The notes: generated by a model from the letters alone, not told the origin. Shown: positions 1-10,704, counted from the first letter of the stretch. The stretch is DNA of 64,000 nt from Diogma glabrata (GCA_963693315.1 OY856188.1:220614263-220678262), one strand, 5' to 3'. Translations and numbers: made by a program.

Positions 1-181
1 AAAGTTAACTGACTAACAAAATAATTATTATTAAGTATTTAATGTTTTTTTTGGAAATTAATTATAATAAATCAGCTGATGAGATTTATACAGTGAGTAA
101 GATAAGATTTAATTAGTTTACATTGTTAAGAATAAAACAATTCGGTATTCATAAATTATTGTTGCGTTGCTTGCCGCTACA
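1..181 (-). repeat. 3' LTR, partial (window edge)
   Basis: This is the inner part of the 3' LTR; the rest lies outside the window. It aligns base for base with 5213-5393 except G/A at base 78. On the minus strand the LTR begins at base 181 with TGTAGCGGC. Confidence 0.88.
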
Positions 182-193
182 TCACCCTCTTCC
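182..193 (-). other. polypurine tract of the CsRn1-like element
   Basis: On the minus strand GGAAGAGGGTGA directly precedes the TGTAGC start of the 3' LTR. This is the expected place and composition for the plus-strand primer of reverse transcription. Confidence 0.7.
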
Positions 194-226
194 GAGATAA
201 ATCCCTCGAACAGTTAAGAGATTAAG

Positions 227-3200
227 TTAATTTTGAAGAAAACACACTGTTTTTGTCTCTGATAAATTATTAGAGCAAGATGCAGCTAGAATTCCAAAAG
301 CTGGTTTAAGTCGGTCTATGGAAACCGAAGAATTTCTGCCGTTCAGATCTAAAACAAATTGTTTTCGGAAGCGTCGAAGAACTTTGAAGGGTCCTTCATA
401 CGGAGGTGATAGGCCTGTTCGAACTCTATCTGTTCGTACAAAAACAAAATCGCAAGTGTTTAGATTTTTAGGGATAAACGTAGGAGATATCGTTTTACGA
501 GTTTCTACTGGAACTAAGTTGCGCATAGTTGTGCGAAGTCTATCCACAAATTCATGTGTATCGATAGTTTCTTTTGATTGAGTTTCGAAGAATTCTCCTG
601 GTATTTTGAGTGCTTGTCCATATACTAGCTCAGCTGGGGAACAATGTAGATCTTCCTTGACGGAAGTACGTATTCCTAATAAAACGATAGGCAGTTCCGT
701 GCTCCAATGAATTGTGTTTTCTCGAGCTTTGAGCGTATCTTTTAGTTGCCTGTGAAACCGTTCCACCATTCCATTTGCCTGTGGATGGTAGGCGGTAGTA
801 CGAATACGATGCGAGCCAAGTAACTTTGTTAGTTCGGAAAAGAGTTTAGACTCAAACTGGCTACCTTGATCAGTTGTGATTTCTAGTGGAATTCCAAACC
901 TTGATATGTATTGCTCTATAAATGTTTTAGCAATAGTGCTAGCTGACATGTCTTGAATAGGATATGCCTCAGGCCATCGAGTGAAACGATCTACTATTGT
1001 TAATATATACCTAAAGTTGTCGGAAGGAGGAAGTGGTCCAACCACATCCATATGAATATGCTCAAACCGTCCTCGAGGAAGTGGAATTGAGCCATACGCA
1101 GATTTTGTATGTCGCTGAACTTTCGACTTCTGACAAGGTAAACAAGATTTAGTCCAAAGTGTGACATCAGAATTAAGGTTAGGCCAAAAATATCTAGTAG
1201 AGATAAGTTTTCGTGATGCTCTTATACTAGGATGTGATATACCATGTAGTGCATCGAAAACAATACGTCTTAGAGGTTCTGGTACATATGGACGGTTATT
1301 TCCTGTGGAAGTTTCGCAATATAAGTTTAAGTTTGGAAATGTAAACAATTCTAGCTTAAACTTTGAAGAATCAGGACGAGGTGAGTTTAATAATTGTTTG
1401 AGATCCTCGTCATGAAGTTGATTATGAGCAATTTTATTGATATCGATTGACACAGAAGACAGTGCAGCAATGTCTTGGTCCCCTATTCGGGATAATGCGT
1501 CCGCAACGACGTTATTCTTGCCTTTAACATGACGAATGTCTGAGGTGAACTGACTTATAAAGTCAAGATGTCGAGTTTGTCGAGGACTGCGTTCAGTTTT
1601 TGAGAATATTGCTGTTGTAAGAGGCTTGTGATCTGTATAAATTGTAAAAGTCCGGCCTTCTACAAAATAACGGAAATGTTTAATCGCGTAGTAAATAGCT
1701 AGTAATTCCCGGTCAAAGGCGGAATATTTTATTTCGGCTGGAGTTAATTTCTTAGAAAAGAAAGCGAGCGGTTCCCAACATCTATTTTTATATTGTTGTA
1801 GTACTGCTCCTGTAGCAGTACCTAAAGCATCTGTAGTAATACTGAACAGTGAGTCGTTCAGAGGATGGGCTAGCATCGTTGCTGTAGCTAATGCGTCTTT
1901 GATTTTGACAAAAGATTCGTTAAGTGAATCAGGCTAAGAAAAGTTCTTTAAAGTTTTTGGCTTCTTTAAAAGAGTTGCCAAGTGCGCATGAATATCTGAC
2001 AGTGATTCGGCTAAATTTGGGATGAAGCGGTGATAATAATTCACCATCCCGACAAATCGCTGAATTTGCTTTATAGATGTTGGTTGAGGGAAATCATTGA
2101 TGGCTTTAACTCGTTCAGGTGAAGGTAAAGTGCCATCAGGAGTGATTAAGTGACTGAGGAATGTGAGCGATTGGGTTCCGAAAATACATTTTGAGGTTTT
2201 GATGTTGATACCAAACTCGACTAATTTCTCGAAAAGCGTTCTTAAATGAAGTTTGTGCTCTTCCTCATTTTTACTTGCCACAAGGATATCGTCTATGTAG
2301 ACGAATACAAAATCCAATCCTTTGACTACTTCATTCATGAAGCGTTGGAATGTCTGAGCGGCATTCCGAAGACCAAATGGCATTCGAGTAAACTCGAACA
2401 GACCGAATGGTGTTGTGAGTACCGTTTTATGCACATCTTCGGGTGCCACTGGGATTAAATGAAATGCTCTTACCAGATCAATCTTCGAAAATATTGTACA
2501 ACCCTGCAAGTACATTGAAAAATTGTGAATGTGAGGGATTGGGTATCGATCGGGAATAGTCACTGTATTTAAACGACGGTAGTCTCCGCATGGACGCCAA
2601 TCGTCATTATCTCTCTTTTTTACCATATGGAGAGGAGAAGAAATCGGTGAAGACGAAGGTTGGCATATACCCAATTCGATCATATGTCCGAACTCTAGAT
2701 GTGCTGCTTGATGTTTTGCAGGATCCAGTCTGCGTGGTTTTGAAAAAGGTAAGCGACCTTCAGTTATAATGTGATGAACCACGTTATGTTTAACTGGAAG
2801 TGTATAATTTGGCGTTTGAGCGAGCGAAGGAAATTCCCTAAGTAAAGAACCGTACCCATTATCAACAGAAAAATGAATTGGTGTTGGTGTCTTACTAATG
2901 GCTGTCATTGCGTTGATTGTAATACCCGTTGATGAATCTAAAAGTCGTCGTCCACGTAGGTCGACAAGAAGACCGAATTTCGACAGGAAGTCAGCACCTA
3001 TGATTGGCCTGTCTACCGAAGCGAGTTCAAATGGGAATACAAACTTGCGCCTTAGCCCTATATCGACTGAAAGAAGTTTAGTTCCATACGTATTAATGAT
3101 TGTGCCATTGGCAGCAGAAAGCACAAGTTTAGGGTCGCGAGACTCAGTACCGTAGAAGCGTTTTGCAGGAATAACAGATAAGTCTGCACCGGTATCTACG

Positions 3201-3318
3201 AGAAATTGATAATTATTTATTGAGTCTTTTAGAATTAAACGACGGCTGTTTTTAAGAAAACTACTATTCGCCGCAACAACAGTAGTTTGAATTAGTTTGT
3301 CGACGGTTGTGAAACATT
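227..3318 (-). pseudogene. pol: Pol polyprotein of CsRn1-like element, one in-frame stop
   Basis: The protein has protease, reverse transcriptase, RNase H and integrase in the usual Ty3/gypsy order. The protease motif DTGAD lies at 3182-3196. RT has [16 protein letters not shown] and the catalytic YIDD at about 2288-2299. RNase H follows (FSITTDALGTATGAVLQQ). Integrase shows an H..H..C..C finger (HGISH to SCLPCQ), D in HMDVVGP, D in TTDQGSQF and E in NGMVERFH, then a GPY/F-like YEGPF near the C-terminus. The frame is -1 relative to gag and overlaps the end of gag, so the start is set by frameshifting and has no AUG of its own; 3318 is only the furthest point I followed. One TAG at 1934-1936 interrupts the frame between RT and RNase H; I see no other break. 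Confidence 0.9.
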
Positions 3319-4149
3319 TTGGGTAACTTGTTCTTGACTATTAAAATTACATGGTTGAATGCATTTTCGTGCTTTAGTTGCATAGTTTTTATGGTACCAA
3401 CATGTTTTTGTTCGTTCTGTATTACGACCTCTGCTTCCACTCCGACTTAATCTTCTATAGTTGAAACCTCCTCTATAATGTGGTTTAGGACTACGTGAGC
3501 GGTTATAACTAGATTGCATTTTTGCAAACATCGACTCGATTTTTAACATAAGCCGGTCTTCAAGACCGTTATCTGAAGTATTATTTGTTCCAGAACGGGA
3601 TGTAAAAGAATTAATGCATGCAATTGACGAGAGTTCTGTAGCTTCATGTATTGCATCTGCTATTGATAAAAGCTCATCAATAGTTTTGTCACCAACTGCA
3701 ATTAAAGCTATATTAATAGATTTTGGAAGACGCCGAAGCCAGAGTTTTTTAATGATCGTTTCATTAACAGAAGTTTTCGCTAACCTTTTAAGAGATCTGT
3801 AGGCCTCAGATGGTTTCTGATCGCCCAAAACCTCACTTTCGAGAAGTTTTTCGAGACGTTGTTGCTCTGAAAGTGAGTGCCGTTCAATGAGGGCAGTCTT
3901 AAGAGTTTCATATTTGCTTCCAACAGGCAGTTCTGTTATTATATCATAAACCGATTCAAGAACTGCTGGTGGGAGAGCTGAAATAATATAGCAGTAGCGT
4001 TTTTCGTCATCCGAAATTCGATACAATTTAAATTGTGATTCAGCTTGCAGAAACCAAGCTAAAGGAAGTTTTGTCCAAAATTCTGGCAACCTTGCTCGAA
4101 GAGAGTCTACCTCGGTGAAGGGTTTTTTATCTTCATCGTTCTCAGACAT
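3292..4149 (-). CDS. gag: Gag protein of CsRn1-like element
   Basis: A 285-residue Gag starts at the ATG at 4149. The N-terminal two thirds resemble capsid ([16 protein letters not shown], then [14 protein letters not shown] and [14 protein letters not shown]). Near the C-terminus, after an Arg/Ser-rich stretch, is a single zinc knuckle [18 protein letters not shown]. Its order Cys-His-Cys-Cys differs from the usual CCHC and is, from family knowledge, a mark of CsRn1-clade elements. The frame is intact. Pol begins in the -1 frame across the stop at 3292-3294, so Gag-Pol is probably made by -1 frameshifting; I did not find a convincing slippery heptamer by eye. Confidence 0.87.
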   Translation of the reverse strand: MSENDEDKKPFTEVDSLRARLPEFWTKLPLAWFLQAESQFKLYRISDDEKRYCYIISALPPAVLESVYDIITELPVGSKYETLKTALIERHSLSEQQRLEKLLESEVLGDQKPSEAYRSLKRLAKTSVNETIIKKLWLRRLPKSINIALIAVGDKTIDELLSIADAIHEATELSSIACINSFTSRSGTNNTSDNGLEDRLMLKIESMFAKMQSSYNRSRSPKPHYRGGFNYRRLSRSGSRGRNTERTKTCWYHKNYATKARKCIQPCNFNSQEQVTQNVSQPSTN

Positions 4150-4989
4150 TGTAACGTCAGCAATTATTTATAATAAAGACGATTCAAATAAATATTTATA
4201 AATTTATAGTTCAAAAGAAATTTTCTTTCTAAATTAATATGAATAACTATATGTATGTTAATTTATGTATATACGAATTGAATTATTGATTTATACGCAA
4301 TTTACGCAAAAGTAATATATGGAAATATTAAATAATTTAAGTAAGAGTAATTTAAATTATTTTCAAAAAAAAAATTATTGTTTAATTATTAAAATTTCAA
4401 ATTATATAAAACTAAATTTTAGAAATGAAAAATCTCTAAATACCAACGTAATAATAATTTTAACTTATAATTTACAGCTCACCCAATAACTTTCTTTATA
4501 ACTGTATGTTGTTCTTTTAAAGGAAGATCCGTTCCAATTTTTTATGTAATTTATATGTAGCAATATCGGATATTGTAATTATAAATCCGTATATCGTTTA
4601 AAATTTTCATATGTCTGCCTTAAACTATTTTCCGTTTGTTTGCTGGTTTAATATATTTATGTAGCTTAATTTAACCTTATAAGGCTTTATAATATTCAAA
4701 TGATGATTTTTAATTGATGAACGGTGATTTTTAATAAATGACGATTTTTATTTCATTTCGTTCATGAATTATACAGAATTTTATCTCCAATTATCAGCAT
4801 AAACACATAAAAAAAATAATAAATAATTAAACTAAAGTTTTTTATGTTAAAACTTAGTTATAAGTACCTGTTATCTGGTAGGAAAAATCCTACCAGATTT
4901 CCAAAAACGTGGCTTTTTGTTTAAATTAATCACGCTTATACTGCTGTTTCTGCTGATACCGTTGACTCCTGTTGTTTTATTAAGTGCAC
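4150..4989 (-). other. AT-rich leader between primer site and gag
   Basis: About 840 bases lie between the proposed primer site and the gag ATG, with no open frame of note. This is long for a gypsy leader. A perfect 9 bp hairpin, CTGGTAGGA-aaaa-TCCTACCAG, sits at 4876-4897. The stretch could be a true structured leader or could include an old insertion. Confidence 0.4.
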
Positions 4990-5007
4990 GTTCCGTTAGG
5001 ATCACCA
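4990..5007 (-). other. candidate primer-binding site (tRNA-Trp type)
   Basis: On the minus strand the sequence after the LTR reads TGGTGATCCTAACG. It differs at only three of the first fourteen positions from the complement of the insect tRNA-Trp 3' end (TGGTGACCCCGACG), the primer used by CsRn1-clade elements. The differences are C to T and G to A changes. If correct, it sets the LTR end at about 5008. Confidence 0.55.
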
Positions 5008-5393
5008 AATATAGTAATTTGGGATGACTACTATCTACTTTCATATATTTAAGTAGTTAGTCACAACCAGAATTAATTTTATTAAATAAGTTCACATATA
5101 TTCAATGTAACTTAACTTTTGTTAATTAAAACTTTTAGATGAAATAAAACAATTCACTTTAACGTTATAAAAATATTTATTATTATCGTTGATTTACACA
5201 ATATAATGTCTAAAAGTTAACTGACTAACAAAATAATTATTATTAAGTATTTAATGTTTTTTTTGGAAATTAATTATAATAAATCAGCTAATGAGATTTA
5301 TACAGTGAGTAAGATAAGATTTAATTAGTTTACATTGTTAAGAATAAAACAATTCGGTATTCATAAATTATTGTTGCGTTGCTTGCCGCTACA
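5008..5393 (-). repeat. 5' LTR of CsRn1-like element
   Basis: The right end (5393, minus-strand TGTAGC) is fixed by comparison with the 3' LTR. The left end at about 5008 is inferred from the candidate primer site, giving an LTR of roughly 386 bp. Only 5213-5393 can be checked against the other LTR. Confidence 0.7.
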
Positions 5394-5471
5394 CATTCAA
5401 TACCAATGTTTTTTACACTAGGCAGCATCGACAATACTGGTATTGCGATTTTTAAAATACGGTATTGAATG
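5394..5471. repeat. short inverted repeat next to the LTR
   Basis: CATTCAATACC at 5394-5404 and its exact complement GGTATTGAATG at 5461-5471 flank 56 bases that contain further related ATACC/GGTAT words. It starts at the first base outside the LTR. Confidence 0.5.
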
Positions 5472-6387
5472 TCCTCACTTTTACAACACAACCAAAAGAA
5501 CATGCTCTAAGAATTTTCGAATTTTAATAAAGCATTGCTTTTTGATGAAAAAAAATACAGTGGAAACCAAACAATGGCTTGATAAACATTATCCAAACTC
5601 TGCTCCATCGAGACAAATGGTAGAGAAGTGGATGGCTGAATTTAAATGTGGTCGTACCAGCACAAAAGAAGCAGAGCGCAGTGGACACCAAAATAAGGCT
5701 GTTATTCCAGAAAACATCAAAAAAATCCACAAATTGGTTATGAACGATCGCAAATTGAAGGTGCATGAGCTAGCTGACATTGTAAAGGTAGCAAATGGTA
5801 GTGTTTTTACCATTTTACACGAATATTTGGGTATGCGAAGGCTCTGTGCAAATTGGCTGCCGCGTGAGCTCACAGTCGCCAAAAAACAACAACGAATCGA
5901 TGCTTCAGAGGAGTCTTTGGCGCTATTAAACCGCAATAAAAGGGAATTCTATCGTAGATATGTGACAATGGATGAGACATGGCTTCACAATTACACACCA
6001 GAATCCAAAAGACAGTCAGCTGAGTGGACAGCAGTCGACGAACCGAATCCAAAGCGAGCAAAGACGCAACAGTCGGCCGGTAAGGTGATGGCGTCTGTAT
6101 TTTGGGATACGAACGGAATAATATTCATCGACTATCTCCAAAAAGGAACCACCATCAACAGCAAGTATTACTGTGAACTTTTGGGTCGATTGAAGGCTGA
6201 AATCGCAAAGAAACGGCCACATTTGCAAAAGAAAAAAGTGTTGTTTCACCAAGATAATGAAATCAGTTTTATAAACAAAACACGATCGTTCTTCCAAAAA
6301 CGCCGTGGGTATTGTCGCCGTATTGTGACAAAATTCTATCGTACTATAAGGTGCGCTTTTAGAAGAACGATTGTGTTTTCTTTATAA
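5443..6387 (+). pseudogene. mariner transposase, C-terminus lost
   Basis: From about 5512 (residue 24, KNFRILIKHCFLM) the protein follows mariner transposases: an N-terminal helix-turn-helix region, WLPREL near residue 138, then catalytic D in VTMDETWLHNYTPES and D in LFHQDNE. The usual HQDNAP.H and the last catalytic Asp (D34D spacing), plus about 80 residues, are missing. Homology stops at about 6264, where an inverted-repeat sequence begins. The first 23 residues do not look like mariner, so the original start is also gone. It cannot encode an active transposase. I did not find the terminal inverted repeats. Confidence 0.88.
6268..6385. repeat. fold-back inserted at the mariner breakpoint
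   Basis: Arms of about 33 bp (6268-6301 and 6352-6385) are imperfect complements around ACACGATCGTTCTTC / GAAGAACGATTGTGT, with a loop of about 50 bases. The left arm starts where mariner homology ends, so this is probably a small fold-back insertion or a rearrangement joint. Confidence 0.5.
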
Positions 6388-6589
6388 GATATTCGTGTCT
6401 GAGCCACGTCTGAGCCACGATTTCATTAGTATAGCGTTCCTCGAGAGTTCATAGTGCAGTATTTAACATTCAAATTTCAATTGTTATTGGCCATTGGTAA
6501 TTTATATAAACTTAAAAGTAAGTACATGCAGGAGAACACAACCTAATTATACCCCACTTATTTGGAGAACCCTGACTGTTTGGCCTTGT
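6388..6589. other. intergenic, no gene seen
   Basis: AT-rich sequence with one short direct repeat (GTCTGAGCCAC at 6398 and 6408). I see no coding potential or TE boundary. Confidence 0.4.
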
Positions 6590-7117
6590 TTTTTATCTAT
6601 ATCAGATTGTACAAACTTTGCAAAACTTTTTTAAAAACAATAAATTAAAAACAATTCTAAAATGTAAAATCCTATAACATATCAAAAGTTTTCTTGATAG
6701 TTGTGCTAATTTTTATAAAATGAATGAAAATAATTACGGGAGTAATTTAAATTTATTGGGGTATTTCCAGTGATTTTATAATAGTGAATGTTTTATAATG
6801 GACAAGCAATATTTTCTAACGACACGAACAAATATTTAAGTTATGTAAATATTTTCAAAGTATGTTATGAAAACTTGCTGTCAAATTCATTTTATGAATT
6901 TTTAATTCATAAAATAGCAAAAATTATATGTTTGGTTGGTTATAATAAAATCCAAAACGTATCCTAAACGTCAATCTTTGTTCATTTTTTTTTATACAGT
7001 CACAGGGAGGGAGGAACTATTATTTTTTTGTGGTAGGTTTTTCTTATAGATTTAAAAGAAGCTCGCAATAATTGTACAATTTTGAATCAAATGAAAAATT
7101 TGCGCACGTTTATGGGT
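6590..7117 (+). mobile_element. 5' part of tyrosine-recombinase element, copy A
   Basis: This stretch matches the reverse complement of 15125-15600 over several hundred bases. Shared landmarks are GTGCTAATTTTTATAAAATG, ATTTCCAGTGATTTTATAAT, AAACATATAA and CGCAATAATTGTACAATT. It is the non-coding leader of the element whose better copy is at 13758-16038. The match stops at 7117 and resumes at 10626, so copy A was split by an insertion. The left limit is approximate. Confidence 0.7.
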
Positions 7118-8202
7118 AATAAGCTGACCAGACGTCCCACGCTGCGTGGAAATGTCACACATTTTATTGCGTTGTCCCACGGAGAAATCTGTCCCACGAA
7201 GCGTCCCACGAAACAAATATTTCCACGACATTTGCCCGCATTATCGAAATAATCATCTACCTACGTATAGTTTGCGCAATATCTTAGTCAGAGCAATGGC
7301 TTCACAGTTTTTTCTTGCAGTTTGTATAATGTTATGTATATGTTGATTTAACCATATTGAGAGAACAAACCAGTGCAATATTATTATGAAAAATAAAATA
7401 CAAAATATTTTACTTAAAAAGATGCAGTTTTACGTATAAATTCATAAACATTTAAATTTTTAAACCAGAGTTTACGAGTCTTTATTCGAGCAGTCATTTC
7501 AATCCTTTGAAATAATATCCAAAAATTAAAATGTTCATAATTTGAATATCGTTCTTACTCGTAAGAGTAAAATTTTTGTTTTTTCGATTTTACTCCTTTG
7601 GAGCAGATTACATTTTCTAGTTCTTTCATTCGATTTGTAAAAGAAGAAAATTAGTCACTCTACGTCATCCTTTATATTCTTTTTTCTAACAATGCATGAA
7701 TAATTGAACGAATCAAGCATTTAACGTTGAAAAGCATCAAATTTGACGCAAAAGTAAAAGTTTTGAGTATTTGAAAGAAAATATTTATTTCAATTTAGTA
7801 ACAAGAATAATATTTTATTATTTTCACTCCTGTTTGTGCGAGTGTTATATTTTTTTTAAGCTACGCACTGCAAGGACAAAGTAAAAGAGTGATATAAGTA
7901 GCGTTTCAAACTCTGTTTAAAACACACTTTAACTAGGAAGCTCAAAAGTAAAATTATTATTTTCTAATATATAATTTTTTTTCTCAATAAAGAACAAACA
8001 AAGCAAACAGCATAAAAACTTGATAAATGGTATAGATTTGCAAAAGATAGAACGAGAGGTATACTGTATACCTCTTATACTTACAGAATACAGAAAAGAT
8101 ATTAATTATTTAGTAAAATTAAAATAAATTGTTTCAATTGTTTTACAGTCTTTACTTGTGTAACAAAAGTTTTAAGCTACTATAAAAGGTAAATTTATAC
8201 TA
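7118..8202. other. hAT left arm, non-coding
   Basis: After the TCCCACG cluster (7133-7215) the sequence is AT-rich with no open frame I can relate to a protein. Confidence 0.4.
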
Positions 8203-8328
8203 ATTTTAGGTAGATTTCATATAAAAATCTACCTATTGCAATGGGCTTCATCTCGGAATTTCGGAAAAATTTTTGTGCCAAACGACTATATATGATAAGC
8301 GGAGACAAAAAAACAAAAAAAAAAAAAA

Positions 8329-8330
<2 letters not shown>

Positions 8331-8360
<30 letters not shown>
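8331..8360. repeat. (TA)n microsatellite
   Basis: About 30 bp of TA at the start of the tandem-repeat part of the Helentron-like element. Copy 2 has a much longer tract at the same position. Confidence 0.9.
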
Positions 8361-8362
<2 letters not shown>

Positions 8363-8384
8363 GATATGAGATATAACGAAAACG

Positions 8385-9350
8385 ACCGGCACTCTCACGG
8401 TCGCATTTGTTGAGGTAGATCAAAAAAATTTTCTGTACTTGTGTGTTTTAATAATATCTTGGACAAGTTCGTGAATCAGCAAAATCCGACAGGTGGTTAA
8501 GAAACTAGAGGCTTTTTTCTGAAAAAAATTGATTTTTTAAAACCGTTATAACGGCCGTTTGGATACTAATATTTCAAAAAATTTAACAAATTTAGAATCT
8601 TTGGAATCTTTTTTATCAATTTGTTTTAAAACTAGACCTCTGCAGTTAGAGGTTCCTGAGTGAGCGGCTCCAACAAAAAAGTTTGCAAAAAAAATTTTTT
8701 TTTTGAAATAACCGGCACTCTCACGGTCGCATTTATAAGGCCAGATCAAAAAACCTTTTCTAAAAATGTGCGTTTTGTTAATATCTTGGACAAGTTCGTA
8801 AATCAGCCCAATCCAACACATGGTTAAGAAACTAGAGGCTTTATACTAGAAAAAAACTCTGTTTTTTAGATCCGTTATAACGGCCGTTTGGATTCTAATA
8901 TTTTTAAAAACTTCATAAATTTAGAATCTTTGAAACCTTTTAAAATAGTTTCTTTCAAAAAAAAGACCTCTGCAGTTGGAGGCTTCTGAGTGAGCGGCAC
9001 CAACAAAAAAGCTTGTAAAACACAAAATGCGTTTGAATCAACCGGCGCTCTCACGGTTGCATTTGTGGAGCCAGATAAAAAAACCTTTCTTAAAAATGTG
9101 TGTTTTATTAATATCTTAGACAAGTTCGTAAATCAAAAAAATCTGACACATGGTTAAGGAACTATAGGCTTTATACTAGAAAAAAAAGTGGTTTTTTTAA
9201 TCCGTTATAACGGCCGTTTGGATACTAATATTTTTAAAATCTTCATAAATTTAGAATCTGTGGAAACATTTGTATCCGTTTCTTATAAATATAAACCTCT
9301 GCAGTTAGATGTTTTTGTCTTGTTGGCTTCAACAGAAAAGTTTGCAACAA
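8385..9350 (+). repeat. tandem repeat, about 328 bp x 3
   Basis: Units start with ACCGGCRCTCTCACGG at 8385, 8711 and 9041. Each holds CTTRGACAAGTTCGTRAATC and the perfect palindrome CCGTTATAACGG followed by CCGTTTGGAT. The third unit is incomplete. Units differ by point changes and small indels. Confidence 0.88.
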
Positions 9351-9789
9351 TCCCCAACTACAATTTCCAAAAACCTTATAACAGTCAATGTCAACCTTAT
9401 AACAGTCAAAAAATAAAAGATTTGAATAGAAGAAATTAATTTTTTTTTCTTAGAAATAAAATATTTTGATATTTTGCAGTAATTGCACGACATATGATAT
9501 AGAGTAGGTTTGTGTCATAAATTGTCACACACATGTTCTGTGGTAGATTTGATATTTGTTTGTTGCAAAATTGGATAGATATAATTTTGCTTGTAGGTAG
9601 CTAATTTTCTTTTTAAAATTTGTTCGATATCTGTTTGAAATTAGTTTGTTTTGTTTAAACTAATCTGATACATCAGATTCTACTGGCACATAAAACTGTC
9701 TGATCTCGAAATCTACCTATTTCTAGCGGATATACGTGCCGCTTGGACTTTTTTAAAATTATATTTAAAAAGTTCTCCTGCAAATCAAG

Positions 9790-10490
9790 ACGGATAGAAA
9801 ACGTTTACGTAAATTCTTATACGATATTGAATTGGACTATCCTTTTATAAAAAAAAATCAAAATATAACGACGCAAAAGTTTAGTGTATTACCAGTCGGA
9901 GTGAATTTGAATATTAACAGTGGACATTATGATATTAAAAGACATAGATAAAGATAAATATAAAAAAGCGTTGCTATAAGCCGCCAGCTCCACTAGCTTG
10001 AACAAGTTTTGTTGTTATTTTGTTTTCTTGTTGTTATTTAACATTGACAAAAAGTTAGTTGCAATTTGCGCTGATAACACGAACACCAATTTTAGTGGTG
10101 TCACGTCAAGGGGTGAAAATTTAAAAACAAGCTAAACTCGAATTTGAACCAGAATGTGTATTGAGTATTGGATTCGCAGCCCATATTCTAAATAATGCAA
10201 TAAGAAATGCTGCTGATTTAAATGGCAGGTTAAAAAAATTTGGATATTTTACTGTCTTTACTGGAGATGTTGAAGGAGTTCTGCGGCAAAACTAATGTCG
10301 CACATAACCAACTTATTGGATACAGTGAAACTCGCTGGCTGGCGGTAATGCCAGCACTAGAAAGAATTTTGAAAATGGACGAACCACTGTAAGCACATTT
10401 TCTAACGGTTGAAAAATGTCCAATTAAAATAAAAGAATTTTTTGAAGAATTAAATAGTAAACAAATAGTGAAGGAAAGCATTAAATAGTA
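9790..10490 (+). pseudogene. BED-finger hAT transposase remnant
   Basis: Broken frames on the plus strand recover a hAT-type protein in order: DYPFIKK, then NSGHYDIKRHRDKDKYKKAL (end of a BED zinc finger), ICADNTNTNFSGV (10050-10100), IGFAAHILNNAIRNAADL-like sequence (about 10165-10225), then IGYSETRWLAVMPALERIL and KCPIKIKEFFEELN up to 10470. Several stops and frameshifts interrupt it. The catalytic and dimerisation regions beyond are absent, so it is dead. Confidence 0.72.
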
Positions 10491-10625
10491 AATTTATGCA
10501 CAATCTAGTTAGCACGTTTTTACTGTCCCACTTTCTCGCAATAGAAATTCTAATTAGTTAGTATTTGAAGAATGTTTGCATTTTGTCCCACATTTTAACG
10601 ATTTGGCTCTGGTTAGTTTAGGGTA

Positions 10626-10704
10626 GACATAACTCTTTCTCTCTGAGACAAATAAAGGAAAACAAACAAACAAAAAAACGATCCGACATAAGAGGAGTCA
10701 CGTA
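10626..10704 (+). mobile_element. tyrosine-recombinase element copy A, continuation
   Basis: TTTCTCTCTGAGRSAAATAAAG, the AACAAACAAACAAAAAAACG run and GACATAAGAGSAGTCACG match the reverse complement of 15075-15145. This is the sequence that should follow base 7117, which supports the nested-insertion reading. Confidence 0.7.

Larger units (their letters stand above)
1..5393 (-). mobile_element. Ty3/gypsy LTR retrotransposon, CsRn1-like
   Basis: The element reads on the minus strand and is cut by the left edge of the window. Bases 1-181 repeat 5213-5393 with one mismatch that I can find (base 78), so these are the two LTRs. Both start TGTAGCGG on the minus strand. Between them lie gag (3292-4149) and pol (about 227-3318). 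The CHCC zinc knuckle in Gag and a primer site resembling the tRNA-Trp type both fit the CsRn1 clade; that assignment comes from family knowledge. Near-identical LTRs suggest a recent insertion, yet pol carries one stop codon. Confidence 0.88.
8203..9755 (+). mobile_element. Helentron/HINE-like non-autonomous repeat, copy 1
   Basis: The left end has a perfect fold-back AGGTAGATTT-cata-AAATCTACCT near 8209-8235. A (TA)n run follows, then 326-330 bp tandem units (8385-9350), and the right end has AAATCTACCT again plus a short hairpin AGCGG-N9-CCGCT. This layout (subterminal inverted repeat, microsatellite, central tandem repeats, 3' hairpin) is that of Helentron-associated elements such as DINE-1. 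The same parts recur in reverse at 51813-53237. Family placement is inference. Confidence 0.5.
7118..10625 (+). mobile_element. decayed hAT transposon nested in copy A
   Basis: The ends read (a)TAAGCTGACCAGACG on the left and, on the other strand, TAAACTAACCAGAGC on the right. GGGTA occurs at both junctions (about 7113-7117 and 10621-10625) and could be the remnant of a target duplication. Near the left end TCCCACG repeats several times, and GTCCCAC recurs near the right end, as in subterminal hAT repeats. The coding remnant is at 9790-10490. A Helentron-like repeat lies inside. Confidence 0.65.

Noticed and set aside
318..581. Plus-strand open frames inside the first gypsy element (318-581, 1161-1415, 2246-2458, 2898-3155)
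   Set aside because: Shadows of gag and pol on the other strand.
7146..7346. Plus-strand 66-codon frame near the hAT left end
   Set aside because: Falls on the TCCCACG subterminal repeats; no protein resemblance.
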